Origin: Symsagittifera roscoffensis | Lineage: Eukaryota; Xenacoelomorpha; Acoela; Convolutidae | Direction: 5' to 3' | Assembly: GCF_963678635.1 (NCBI RefSeq) | Contig: NC_087069.1 | Coordinates: 12,978,874 to 13,042,873, forward strand | DNA length: 64,000 bases | Shown: piece after piece, positions 1 to 11,600 of the stretch | How positions within the stretch are numbered: position 1 is the stretch's first letter | How the letters are laid out: each line of letters opens with the position of its first letter | The notes under the pieces: generated by a model | What the model saw: only the letters and a program-made list of their open reading frames with translations | Database searches by the model: none | What the model was told of the DNA's origin: nothing | Position numbers and translations under genes: made by a program

Positions 1-700
1 ACCCAAATTAGCTATGTTGCGATTTTGCGCGACAAAACTAGGTATGTTGTGACCATTGCGACTCAAAATAGGTATGTTGCGACTTTGTGCGACCGAAATA
101 TAAACGCGACTTTGAATTGTTTCTAGTTTTCAGTTTTTGTGAGAACGATTTTGTTGTTGCCCTAAAAGATTGCGTATAATTTATGTTGCGGTCCGGTATT
201 TGATCAGAAAATATGTTGATCTAGCTAACTGCACATTGGAAATACTTATATGCTGGATGATTTTGCAATCTGCATCTGAATAAGGCTTATGCAAGCAAAA
301 AATCCGACAACAGTTCCATTACTTAAGCTTTGCGCGACCCATGTTGCGACTTTGCGCAACCCATGTTGCAACTTTGTGCAACCCTTGATGCGACTTTGCG
401 CGACCCATGTTGCGACTTTACGCGACACATGTTGCAACTTTGCGCGACCCAAATTAGCTATGTTGCGACTCTGTCCGACCCATGTTGCAACTTTGCACGA
501 CCCAAATTTGCTATGTTGCGACTTTGTGCGACACAAATTATGTATGTTGCGACTTTGCGTGACCCAAATTAGCTATGTTGCAATTTTGCGCGACCCAAAT
601 TATGTATGTTGCGACTTTGCGTGACCCAAATTAGGTATGTTGCGACTTTGGGCGACAAAAATTAGGTATGTTGGTACTTTGCGCTACGTCCATTTCGGCG
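1..700 (+). repeat. Minisatellite with about 31-bp unit, core ATGTTGCGACTTTGCGCGAC
   Basis: Units of roughly 21 to 31 bases repeat from the left edge to about 690, with interruption by unrelated sequence at about 120-320. The core is ATGTTGCGACTTTGCGCGAC followed by CCAAATTAGGT-type spacers. The array continues off the window. Long open frames on both strands here are only a product of the repeat period. Confidence 0.9.
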
Positions 701-1209
701 ACTCACTTCCGTCGCAACATTAGTCGCGGACCTTGACCCGGGGACCTCTTCGGGATCCGGAGGATTCCTTCCCTGATACTATTGTACGATATCCAGTTTC
801 GGCTGACCAACTCTAAAGTTTTGATTTGGTGCCAAAATACATTTTAAATTTGAGGACATAGTGTTTTGTTGTTGCATATGAAGGAAACTCATTACTGGCA
901 TATCAGGAAAAGAAGATTTTTTCCCACCCAGTCGATATAACCAGGACTGTTGTAGCCGCCTTTCAAATTGAGCAAAACAAAAAGCAACAGATTGTTCCCC
1001 AAAAATTTTTTCAGGCTAGGAAACTTTGTTAAACTTGAGTCGAGCTAGTACGGTAAAACGAACGAATCACTCTCTCTACCTGAAAATTGTTGCTTCAAAA
1101 AGGATAAAAGTGTGCCAAATAGATATAGCTTCCTGTTAGTCACTTAAAACTCAGAAAATGTAACTCAGAAAAAATTAATGACTCGGTTAAAATTCAATTT
1201 CATACAAAA
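701..1209. other. Unassigned AT-rich sequence
   Basis: No gene, splice-supported exon or recognisable repeat border. A short GC-rich patch (about 715-770) contains GGATCCGGAGGATTCC, which recalls the CCGGAGGGG motif at 58.6-61.3 kb but is isolated. Confidence 0.5.
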
Positions 1210-1740
1210 ACAAGACTGCTCGTATCAAGGTGAAGCCCTGAATGTTCCGACTGCCTTTTAAGGTTTATGGAGCAGCAGTAACATTAAAAAATCAAATGTA
1301 CTAAAACAAATTAGTTTTTTTTTTCTAAAATTTGAAATTTATTTAATGAAAAACCATCCCCCCACACGCCACATATAATACAAAAGGATAGATTTGGCTC
1401 CTTGTAACAAATTAGCTATGGCAAACAAACTTCTTTCAACCAATTTGGAACGATTTCTAAGACGGATTAACTCTCCGCTTACGCGTTAATAGCGCATAAT
1501 ATATCGCGCGTAATTGTCGCAAATTGGGCAAAATGGCAATCTTTAACAAAAAAGAAATCACAGGTGAAATATCATTTCGAATTTGAGCTTAGGACAACAA
1601 TACTTTTTGAATGATATTATAAAATTTTGTCAAATCATCAAAATTTAGTTAAAAAGTCGAAATTTGTCTGAAGAAAAAAAACCCTCATCGAGCACAAATA
1701 TTTTGTTCCTTTCGTATCGAAATTCGGAACAATAATAATA
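1205..1740 (+). repeat. Dispersed repeat family A copy (ACTGCTCGTATC ... TTAATAGCGC)
   Basis: Begins ACAAGACTGCTCGTATCAAG, then CCTGAATGTTCCGACTGCC, a C-rich CCATCCCCCCACACGCC stretch and a CGCGCGTAATTGTC segment. The same order of blocks is seen at 53740-54230, and parts recur at 2983, 4055, 20325, 24730, 32150, 37840, 41030 and 53035. It is an interspersed element; I found no terminal repeats. Confidence 0.75.
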
Positions 1741-1829
1741 CTAGAATGATGGTAGAGTCTCAACAGCTTAAAACAAATGAGCTCAAAAATGAGTTGTACC
1801 AGCATTAAGTTTCTAGAAAACTATAGGGT

Positions 1830-2560
1830 GCCCGCACCGCAGTTCCATGGATAATAATCGATTAGAATGGAAAAATGTTGTCTAAAATGTTGTCATTATT
1901 ATCCATTTTTGTGGCAAATTTAGACCACGTAATCGTTTATATTGTCATTATAACGATTTTTTTCGTAAAATCACAATCCACTAAACTCCATTATAATGGT
2001 TTATAATCCATTTAAAATCCATTATAAAGGATTATAATCCATTTAAAATCCATTATAATGGATTATAATCCACTTAAAATCCATTATAAATGATTATAAC
2101 GGTTTATAATCTAAACATTTTTTGTGCAAAACCATTTGCAAAATTTGCAACATTTCTGCGTTTCTCAAGGCCTACTCGCAATCTAAACCTACTCGAAATA
2201 ATACATGCCCCCCTCACCTTGCCCCCGATCACTCCGCATTTGCCCAAACCCCCTCCCCCAGTAAGGGGGGGGGGTTAAACTAAGAAGAGGGGGGGGGGGG
2301 GTTAATTGAGGAGGAGTAAACTGTGAGGGGGGGTAAACGGGGGGGGGGGGTTGGGGTAAACTGGGGAGGGATGTAAATCATAAATCCCCCTCCCCCAAGT
2401 CTACCAATAAATAATCCCCCATTAATGGGGGCGAATGCGAATGGCGGTTGTGGTAAAGTGGCAAGGAGGTGGGTGGGGGAAGGGGGAGGGGGAGGGGTGT
2501 AAACGGGGGGGGGGGGGTTGGGGTAAACTGGGGAGATGGATGTAAATCATTAATCCCCTC
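1830..2560 (+). mobile_element. GCCCGCA-ended element with G/C-run minisatellite (partial copy)
   Basis: The left end resembles the termini of the complete element at 36020-37259. It carries repeated ATCCATTATAATGGATTATA palindromes (1975-2110) and then a skewed C-run/G-run block (2205-2545) with TAAACTGGGG units. The right end is not clear. Confidence 0.6.
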
Positions 2561-2569
2561 AAATTTACC

Positions 2570-4480
2570 TCAAATTTTTGTTTTTGTTTATGAAAAAATG
2601 CATATCATACAGTTTTCATATATGAAAATTGTACGATAAGCATTTTTCAAAAAAAAGTTCAAATCGTTTTTTTAATGACCAGAAAGCTTCAAAAGAGGCG
2701 AGTAGACCAAAAATGTTCATAAAAAATTTTTAAAACTTTTTCAAAATTTGTATGAAATTTCTTTGATAAGAAGTTTTTCCATAGACTTCATATAAGAAAC
2801 TTTATGATAAGAGTTTTTCTTCTTTGGACGTCAACCCGGGATAAGACAAAACAAGAAAACATATAATTGAAGGTACAGATAGCGAAATTTGTCGATGTTT
2901 TGCGCACGCAACAGCAATTGTAAGCAGCCTGATTAACATACTTATCTTGTTCCCACGATTGCACCTCACCAAACTGAAACAAGACTGCTCGTATCAGGGC
3001 GGATTTCTGAATTTTTCTACCGCCTCTTAAGGTCTATTGAGAAGTAATAACTTGAAAATATTGAAAGCAGAAACATAAAATGAAAAGAAAATATTGAGAG
3101 TTTTACGTTTTTTTTTGTAAAAATCATCCCCACACGCAATATAAACTACAAAAAGATAAATTTTAGTCATAGTAACAAACCAATTAGCGCAAATAAGCTT
3201 CCTTTAACCAATTTCGACTTATTGCAAGACTGTAACTGGTACCATAATGTAACTGATTTTGCCAGATTGTAACTGACGTTATCACACAGATAAGCTGCAT
3301 TTGGTGATTTTAGCCATAAAAGTTAATTTCAACATTTTCGCACAAATTTATATAGCAAAAAAGTTACTTTTTAAATATGGCTAGATAATTTGATGGTTGA
3401 GAAAAAAAGGCCTGTTTCTCTAAAATGTTATTTTTATTTTAGCAAATGAAACGAAAGATAATAATTGTGTTTACAAAAAAAAACATTTTCTTGTAATTTT
3501 TGGATTTTTTGGGTCAAAAAATTATCCTGGACTACGTTATAAACACAAAAAGTCAAATTTTGCATGCATAATTTTTTTTTCGTAAAGCTTATATTTTAGC
3601 ACAAAAGAGGGTTTGCAGCCAAAAATGGGATTAAAAATTTTTTACCTCAAATTTTTGTTTTTGTTTAAGAAAAAAATGCATATCATACAGTTTTCATAAG
3701 TAAAAATTGAATCATAAGCATTTTTCAAAAAAAAATTGACATCATTTTTTTGATGACCAGAAAGCTTCAAAAGAGGCAAGTAGACCAAAAATGTTCATTA
3801 AAAATTTTACAAACTTTTTTTAAATTTTGTATGAAATTTGTTTGATAAGAACTTTTTCCATAGACTTCATATATGAAACTGTATGCTAAGCATTTTCTTC
3901 TATGGACGTCAATCCGGGATAAGACGAAACAAGAAAACATATATTTGAAGATACAGATAACGAATTTTGTCGATGTTTTGCGCACGCAACAGCAATTGTA
4001 AGCAGCCTGATTAACATACTTATCTTGTTCCCACGATTGCACCTCAACAAACTGAAACAAGACTGCTCGTATCAAGGCAGATTCTTGAATGTTCCTACCG
4101 CCTCTTAATGTCTATTGAGAAGTACAAACATGAAAATATTGAAAGCAGTGACATAAAATGAAAAGAAAAAATTTGAAATTGAAAAGAAAAAATTTGAAAA
4201 ATCAACCCCCACACGCAATATAAACTACAAAAAGAAAAAATTTTGTGATACTAACAAATCAATTAGGGCAATTAAGCTTCCTTTAACCAATTTCGAATCA
4301 TGGCAAGACTGATTTAATCTTCGCCTACGCTGTAACCCCCAATAAATTTACTAGAAAATGATCACAAGTAAAATAGATTTTTTTTTCAATTTCAAATTCA
4401 GGACAAAAATACCTTTTGAATGATAATGAAAAGTTCCGTCAAAAATGAATAGTTAAAAGTTCAAAGTTTTTCTGAAGCCA
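2570..4480. repeat. Two-copy block, period about 1.07 kb
   Basis: The segment starting CCTCAAATTTTTGTTTTTGT at about 2570 restarts at about 3645. The copies share the CCCGGGATAAGAC junction, the TTTTGCGCACGCAACAGC stretch and a family A copy (2983 and 4055). Between them, 3223-3640 matches, in inverse orientation, part of the element at 56386-57450. Divergence of roughly 10-15 percent suggests an old duplication. No gene inside; the similar short frames at 2788-2982 and 3767-4075 simply follow the duplication. Confidence 0.75.
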
Positions 4481-4710
4481 GAGCAGGAAGTCGGAACAAA
4501 AATTGATGGAGTGTGCTCAATTCATAATAGCACATTAGCTCTTTGGGACAAGAAACAATTTATTGGTTTTCAGTGTTTCCAGAGTAGATCAATAAAGTTC
4601 AATTTTGCATATCACAATTGACACAAAAAATGCGGCTGGGGAAAGACACAAAGCTTTTAATTTAAAAAACCAGGGCCAAAAAGATTCTAATGAACGAATG
4701 CTTTGAAGTA

Positions 4711-5447
4711 CAGTGCTGATTTAAATTATCCGAACAAAACGAACAAAACTTGAATTTTCAAACGCGTTTTTCTCAAATTGGGTTAAGATTAGACAAAAAT
4801 GAAGAGGACAAAAGTTGCTTAGAATTTCACCAGAATTAATATGGTGCCATTTATCTACAAATGGTGCCATTATTCTCAACAAAAATTTTACCCCAAGAAT
4901 GGGTCATTTTTGCTTTTTTCAATTAATCAAGAATTACGCTGAAACTATTATGTTAATTGATAAAAAAATTATATCACAGGAAGCCCCTTACGCAGCTCAA
5001 GAAAGTTTAAGAAGGGTTAAACCTCCAAAAATTTGCGCAAATTGTTTAAAGTTTATTTTTAAACAGATTTTGGGTTTTGTTTAGTAAAAATCACATTTAT
5101 TGACAATCAAGTGAAAACTTTTTCATTTATACTGGTTTTTAGAGATTGAACCCTTCTAAAACTTTGTTGAGCTGCGTAAGAGGCTTCCTGTGATATTATT
5201 TTCATATCAATTGACATAATAGTTTCAGCGTAATTCTTGATTAATTGAAAAAAGCCAAAACGGCCCATTCTTGGGGTAAAATTTTTGTTGAGAATTTCGG
5301 AGAAAAAATGGCACCATATTAATTCTGGTGAAATTCTAAGCAACTTTTGTCCTCTTCATTTTTGTCTAATCTTAACCCAATTTGAGAAAAACGCGTTTGA
5401 AAATTCAAGTTTTGTTCGTTTCGTCCGGATAATTTAAATCAGCACTG
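4711..5447. mobile_element. Foldback MITE, Tc1/mariner type (TA target duplication)
   Basis: Two inverted arms of about 310 bases (4711-5025 and 5140-5447) flank a spacer of about 115 bases. The ends read CAGTGCTGATTTAAATTATC and its complement, each next to a TA dinucleotide (4709-4710 and 5448-5449). CAGTG termini plus TA duplication fit the Tc1/mariner/pogo group. The left arm has an extra ~20-base internal duplication. The similar frames on opposite strands (4815-5084 and 5107-5343) are mirror images of the arms, not transposase. Confidence 0.88.
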
Positions 5448-6874
5448 TATATGCGAAGTAAATGACATTTCAGACGTTGGCGGGATCCAATAGATTTGGT
5501 AAGAATCTCAAAGAACCAGTGTCCTAGGTAATCCTTAGAAACTTTTGATGTCCGCCCTACTTCGATTCTTCACCGGCAAAAACGGGCTTTTTCATGAAAT
5601 CTCATTAAGCTCTAAGATTGATCAACTCAATTCAAGATCAATACAAAAAAGTTCAAAAACTCAGTCCTAAATTAACTGATTTGCAAAAATTGAAGAACCG
5701 AAAAGCTAACTGCGCGCTTTTTAACAAGCAAAGAATCCAATTGAAGGCATATATAACGAATTGAAGGCATATACAACGACCATTCGGGCACGCAGAAGCA
5801 ATTTTGAATTGCCTTTAAAAAAAATCTTTTGGTCAACAATTGAAGCTAGCAAAAAGAAAAAAAACTTTTGAAGTACACTGGTTTTACGAGACAAAGAATT
5901 ATCATTTCTTTTTTAAAATGCCAGAGCAGGTTACAGAAATTCGTTTCAACAAGAACAATTTAACAGACCGAAACGTGTGGCTGACGAAGGACACGAAAAA
6001 TTGAAGGCACAAAATGAGGAAAAAATAAAATTACCGGAAGGCATCAGTGTAGACGTGAAGTGAGTGCCACTTGGGGACGCTTGGAGAATTCAAAAATTTT
6101 AAAAAGTCTCTCAAAAGAAGTTCAACGTTATTTTTAGATTCTTTGGACGTGAGCCCTAAAACATTTCACTCGCAATAAAAACGTACAAAATTGTACAGAA
6201 TCAAATCAGCTCAAAAACTTCATACAGTTATTGCCTTGTTTTATTTACGTCAAAACATTAATCAGCCGGTCGATAAACTTAACCTAATTGTAATAGTTAA
6301 TGTAGGAGTTTAACTTTTAATCGAGGGTTTTGTTACAAAAGATATTTTTTTGAGGATACGAACAACAATTTGCGACGAAGTGTTGTGCACACATAAGCAA
6401 TTGTAAACAACCGAACAAACATAATCATCCTTTTTATTATTTCATCAATGCCAACAATAAAAATTTATGAATGACGTTATTGAAGCTATGAAATTCATTT
6501 AAGATGTACTAGAAGTTTCATTCCGTCTAAATAAAAAAATTTCAATGAATAAAGGAGCAAACCGCCTTTCTGATATCCCCAGAGTCACCATCCTTTCTGA
6601 AAACACACCAAGTTTTTGGTTTCTTTCGACATTTTAGACCAAATTTTAGTTTGCTCTGACTTTCTCGACCAATTTTTTTTGTGAGTTTCGATTTTATCGA
6701 TATTCTCGAACGAAATTTTGAAAAGATTAATCTGGTCGACACCGCATAGAATATGGACTTATTTGATCCATCTCAGATTCATTTCACTCGGCGTGACTAA
6801 CAATTGGGCGTGTAAGGACTACCTCAACTCTCTATATCACAGAAAGGTGAACTTAAATTTGAGTGTGATCTGTT
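5448..6874. other. Unassigned AT-rich flank with decayed repeats
   Basis: No gene supported. A direct doublet GAATTGAAGGCATATA is seen at about 5740-5775, and a decayed match to the GCACGCAACAGCAATTGTAA block near 6380. Confidence 0.4.
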
Positions 6875-7161
6875 AGTAGTATATGTTGGTGGGAGAGTGG
6901 GGGGTGCTGACCCCCATGTATTAACATAGGCTATAGAGTATCCGGTCAGCACGCTATGTATTAACATAGGCTATAAATTTCCCATTTATTAAAGATATAG
7001 GTTTCATAGTTTCCCATGGTAAGATGGTAAGTTTCACAAAATTTTCTCGGCGCCCGAATTTTCGGAGCTCGATTTTGCCGATACTCTATAGCCTATGTTA
7101 ATACATAGGGGTCATCACCCATCCCCCCCCCCCCCTAACTCTCCCACCAACATATACTACT
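6875..7161. mobile_element. MITE with about 80-bp terminal inverted repeats
   Basis: The ends are AGTAGTATATGTTGGTGGGA and its complement. The inverted arms (6875-6955 and 7080-7161) include a G-run or C-run, and a block ATGTATTAACATAGGCTATA that occurs twice on the left side and once inverted on the right. I cannot define a target duplication. Confidence 0.82.
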
Positions 7162-7860
7162 TCTATTGTCAAGTACTTTGGCACAAATGGCCAGCTGAAA
7201 AGCCAAATTTTGTCAGGATAAAGGAAAACCCGAGCTCACATGATTGATCACTTTCTTCGACTGACCCTTTCTTCTTTCTACTGTGCCATACCTATGGCTT
7301 GACTGTGCTCGACCTTGTTTCGACTGTGTTCGACCCATATTTCAACTGAGATCTCACTAAAAAAACTATAAAAGTCAGTATAGCGCGAATATCCTGCACG
7401 GATAACCAATTTTAAAAAACTAATCATCCACTTTGTGTTTAAAGTTCCAACAAATTTAGTCTGAAACAGTTGATCTAAAAACATAAATTTCAGGAAATTT
7501 TGGAGGAACTTAATTTTTCTTGCCGCAGAAACCCCTAAATTAAAAAAAAATTGTTTTCTCAGAAACTTTCAATTATGCCGCAAGCAAATCTACTCGAAAG
7601 ATTTTTGCTGATTGCAAATTTCTGATGCAATTTTTTTCGGAGTTAACTTTGTTCTGCTCAGTTTCCAATCTGAAATGTGTAAAAAAATTCGATCAAAAAT
7701 AATCTGGTTGGGTATGACCTATATTCAATTTTTTCTTCCAAAATTAATTATGTTTCGACTGTGCTCAGCCTAAGACTCGACTAGGCTCTATCTATTTTTC
7801 GGCTTTCTTGACCAATACCAAGTATGTTTTGACCTCGTTTGACCTGTGTTTCGAGTTTTT
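7162..7860. other. Unassigned; traces of TCGAC minisatellite at both ends
   Basis: Short TTCGACTGTGCTCGACC-like units occur at 7285-7350 and 7745-7860, running into the assembly gap. No gene seen. Confidence 0.45.
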
Positions 7861-8060
7861 NNNNNNNNNNNNNNNNNNNNNNNNNNNNNNNNNNNNNNNN
7901 NNNNNNNNNNNNNNNNNNNNNNNNNNNNNNNNNNNNNNNNNNNNNNNNNNNNNNNNNNNNNNNNNNNNNNNNNNNNNNNNNNNNNNNNNNNNNNNNNNNN
8001 NNNNNNNNNNNNNNNNNNNNNNNNNNNNNNNNNNNNNNNNNNNNNNNNNNNNNNNNNNNN
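7861..8060. other. Assembly gap (200 N)
   Basis: A run of exactly 200 N. The flanks carry TCGACC-type minisatellite on the left, so the gap may hide more of that array. Frames translated across it are meaningless. Confidence 0.99.
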
Positions 8061-8173
8061 AGGTAATCAACATGACAAAAAATAGAATCTTTGTGTATAA
8101 AACTGGTGTAACTAAACAATTTCGAAATTAAATTTTCAAAAAAGGAATTTAAAATTCAAATTTAACAGTTTTT

Positions 8174-8179
8174 TTTATT
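8174..8179 (-). terminator. Candidate polyadenylation signal of the CARP gene
   Basis: AATAAA on the minus strand, about 260 bases past the stop codon at 8440. It is the first canonical hexamer I see downstream. In AT-rich DNA chance hexamers are common, so this is a candidate only. Confidence 0.4.
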
Positions 8180-8439
8180 ATACTGCCTTCGTTATGAAAG
8201 TTTTCTTTCTACTCAAGTTTTGAACTGTTTTTTGGCTATTGTGCAACTTTTCGAAACAGAAATAAAGAATGTTTTCAGCCATTTAGGTGTATTTTTTTCG
8301 TTTCATGGCTTTAAGGAAGGCACTTTCTCTTGGCGTCGTAGCACATTTGTTCTTATGACAAATGACCTTAAACTCTAGTTTAAGTTTAGCAAAGGTCAAA
8401 TTATTGCCATAATGTACCGGTTGTAATAATTGCATCGGG

Positions 8440-8615
8440 TTATCCGCCATTATCCGTTTCAATTGGAATAGGGTTAAAATGAAGTGTTTGGAAATCGTTG
8501 TTGCTGGCTTGTGATTGGACGACAGAATTGGAAGGCTCTGATTGGCTAGCTGATGACGATGTCTGCTCCTGTTGATATTCTGGGTTTGATATTGTAGGCG
8601 AGTACAAAGTATTCA
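8440..8615 (-). CDS. CA10-like: CARP terminal exon: Gln/Ser-rich tail and stop
   Basis: Acceptor TTTTCATTTTAG. The first two bases complete a split Met codon with the preceding exon, then 57 codons and TAA. The tail begins [14 protein letters not shown], continues with a run rich in Gln, Ser and Asn, and ends PIETDNGG. There is no transmembrane segment or GPI-type hydrophobic end. The match to known CARP tails is not clear; linkage rests on splice phase, strand and the absence of another gene between. Codon-like composition (few A/T runs) supports coding. Confidence 0.72.
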
Positions 8616-11600
8616 CTAAAATGAAAAAATTTCTAATAGAGATGATTCGATATTCAAGAGAGATAGCCGGTTCCTGCATCCAAAAGTTATTTAGCAAAAC
8701 TTTGAACGTTTGTTTCATTTTCCCCCATGTTTTGATCAAATGGTTAAATTTAATGAAAAACGAAAAGAATGAAAATTGAATGAAAGTGAGGTAGCATTGA
8801 ATTTGAACTGAAAGTACATTCAAGCTCAAAATTAGATAACAAAATTTTTTGGGCATAGTTTTCACAACATTTTTTCACAACAAAAAACAAACACAGAACA
8901 AAAAAACTGTTAATGTGTGAAAACAAAAAAAAAAAAAAACACACATCCGAAGACCAAGCTCCTCCTTATTTTCAATGCAACAATAAGATGCAAATGTATA
9001 ATAAATTTTTGAAAAAATACAAAAAGTTTAAATTTTTAAAAATTCATTAGACTTATATGCTGAGTTCTGAGGTTATTCTGGACTAAGAAACCTGCTATTA
9101 GATTTGAAACGACTTGTGATGAGAAAACTTCCAAAAAAAATTTTCAATATAGCATTTAAAGAGTTCACTTTTGCAATTGTCATCGGTTTTGAAAAGGGAA
9201 AGCTACTTCAAAGATGGTAAAGTGTATTCGCAGCAATCAGTAATTTTGCTTTATATCATTAGTCTTGTTTATTGTTAGATTCAATGAGCGTTACAAAAAA
9301 GTTACCAACGCAAAAAATTTCAGAACATCAAGATATGAGAAGCTAATGTAGTAAACGATTTTCAGCTAATCGATTTTTTCAAGAAAAGCCCATGCAATTT
9401 TCGTCCAATACACCACTCAAATGTGAATTTTCAGATCGGGTCTTTTGTCAATCCGAAACCCTGAAATCCGATCTTTGCAAAGTAAAAGAAAAAACTTAAT
9501 AGCTACGTTGAATGAAGAAAGCCAAAAACTGATTTGAATTGTTCACTTTTAAGTCCAACAACACTGCATGAATATTCTGGTTGCCCCTCGAGGTCAATGG
9601 AACAATGTTCAATTAAAAAATTTGAAGAAATTTACAAAAAAAACTAAAAACAATATTAGTTTGCATTTAAGATCCCCAGGCTATTTCAAGTACAATATTT
9701 ATAAAGTATTCAGCAATTATTGAAAATTTCCGAGCCGGATTTAATCGTCTGTAACGCGCTAATAACTCGAAGTATATAGCGCGCTAAATATTACAAATGA
9801 CAAAAATTTGCAAATTTAAAAGCTTTCTTTTTTGGGGGCTAAACAATAATGGGTAAAAAAACCTTCTAGTTGTGCTCAAGCTATCAATGTCTATCAGATG
9901 ATTTTGAATTTTGTCAAAATATTTCACTTCAAATTTGAACCTTCTGTGAAAAAAATTGATACACTTAGGGTAAATTTTCGGAATTTTTTGAACTGGAAAA
10001 ATAAGAGTGGAAGACCTGGAACATTTATTTGCAGCGAAAGACCCAATAAAAAAAATTCCGTTCGAAAACTTTTCTAGATAAATCAACAGAAGATTAAAAA
10101 GAGTTGGAAAAAATAGTATCTTTCTTTTTTTCTATCCCAAACTATAAACTGAGCAGAACAAAGTTAAGTGATGTTGCTTTAGCAATGTCTTAAAAATCCA
10201 AAACATTTGCTTCAAATCAATTTGAAACTTTTTGTTTTTTTTGCGCTAGATTGTCTCAAATTATCCAAAAACAGTCTGATCATAAAACAAAAGTTAAGTC
10301 TGATCATAAGTTAATTCAGATCCGAGCTTCGCAAAGTTCGGCCGTGAAAGTAATTGTACATTAGCTTGAATTTTACAGGTTTCAATTTCATCGAAAAACT
10401 TTCGTTTTGCGTTTTATGTGGTGAAACAAAATTGCCATTTTTATCAAGATATGGTCTTAAAAACTTTTTTAGAGTTCGCAAACAGTTTTTATGATTTCAA
10501 TTTTTGTAGAAAAATCAGAATAATTGTACTTGGGCAATTTTTGCTTTTTCTGACACATTTCCACCTTTTAATTAACCATTTCTGCAAATTTTGCAAATCC
10601 TCTGAAGTAAACAGATTGAAATTTAATATTTATTTGCCTCTGATATTTTTTGTGAAGTTATGATGCTCTAAAGTATCTGTGTAAAGTAACTTTGGATAAT
10701 TAGCGCGCGATATGTTTCGTTTTTCAAAAGATGGTGAATTATCTCCACTCAATTGGAAGCAAACTAATTGTCTTAATAATTGCGCTTCAGAAGTTTTGGA
10801 ACGTAGAAGTTGCAATTTTGTTTTCAAACAAAAAATTGTTGTTTTTTTCTACCACTGCCAGATTTTCACAGTTGACGTTTTGACATATAATAGATGAAAT
10901 TGTTAACTGGATTCGAGCTGAATATGAACGGGCAAAACAAATGTTTTCAAGGTGTTGCTATCTGTGATCTCCTCGTGCCAAAAAAATCCCATAAAAAGAA
11001 GAAGCCAGCTTTCCGCAAAAAAATACAAATAGACTGTTAAGTTTTTTTTTCAAATGGGAAAGAAAATTTTTTCAGCTTTAGATAAAATTGACTAAAAATT
11101 CAGATGATTATATAACAAAAGTCTATAACAAGAAGCTTATATTTCTAACGAAAACCTTTAACTTCAAAAACAACAATTGCTTCTGCTGTTTGCAGGGAGT
11201 TTTCTAGGCATTAAAAATCTCTCGCACTACACTCAATTAAATGATTAACCAACGTTTTCAAAATAAGTGTTTCGGGTTTTCACTAGCTGTAAATTCAATA
11301 TGAATTTCATACCTTACACACCAAAAAATTAACGTGAACATTTAGTACTGGGGTGAAAACGTCAGAATTATGGAAAACAATTTGTTCATGTCATCGCTTG
11401 AAAATTAAAAACTTTATGTTCTGAACTGATTTTTAAAATTAAAAAAATCTATAGGCCTTTACTCTATACGCCAAATTTACCATTTTCAAAAAAAAACAGT
11501 ATGAAAAAAAATCTCTCCTTTTTTGTGAAAGTTTCTTCTACTTCATTTATTCTTCATAGAGAGCTCGAACATCCAGAGCATTACAATGATACGAGCATAT

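Noticed and set aside
4815..5343. Two similar ~80-residue proteins facing each other
   Set aside because: Mirror images of the foldback MITE arms; no transposase motif and no splice support.
7781..8131. Frames crossing the N run
   Set aside because: They exist only because N codons are not stops.
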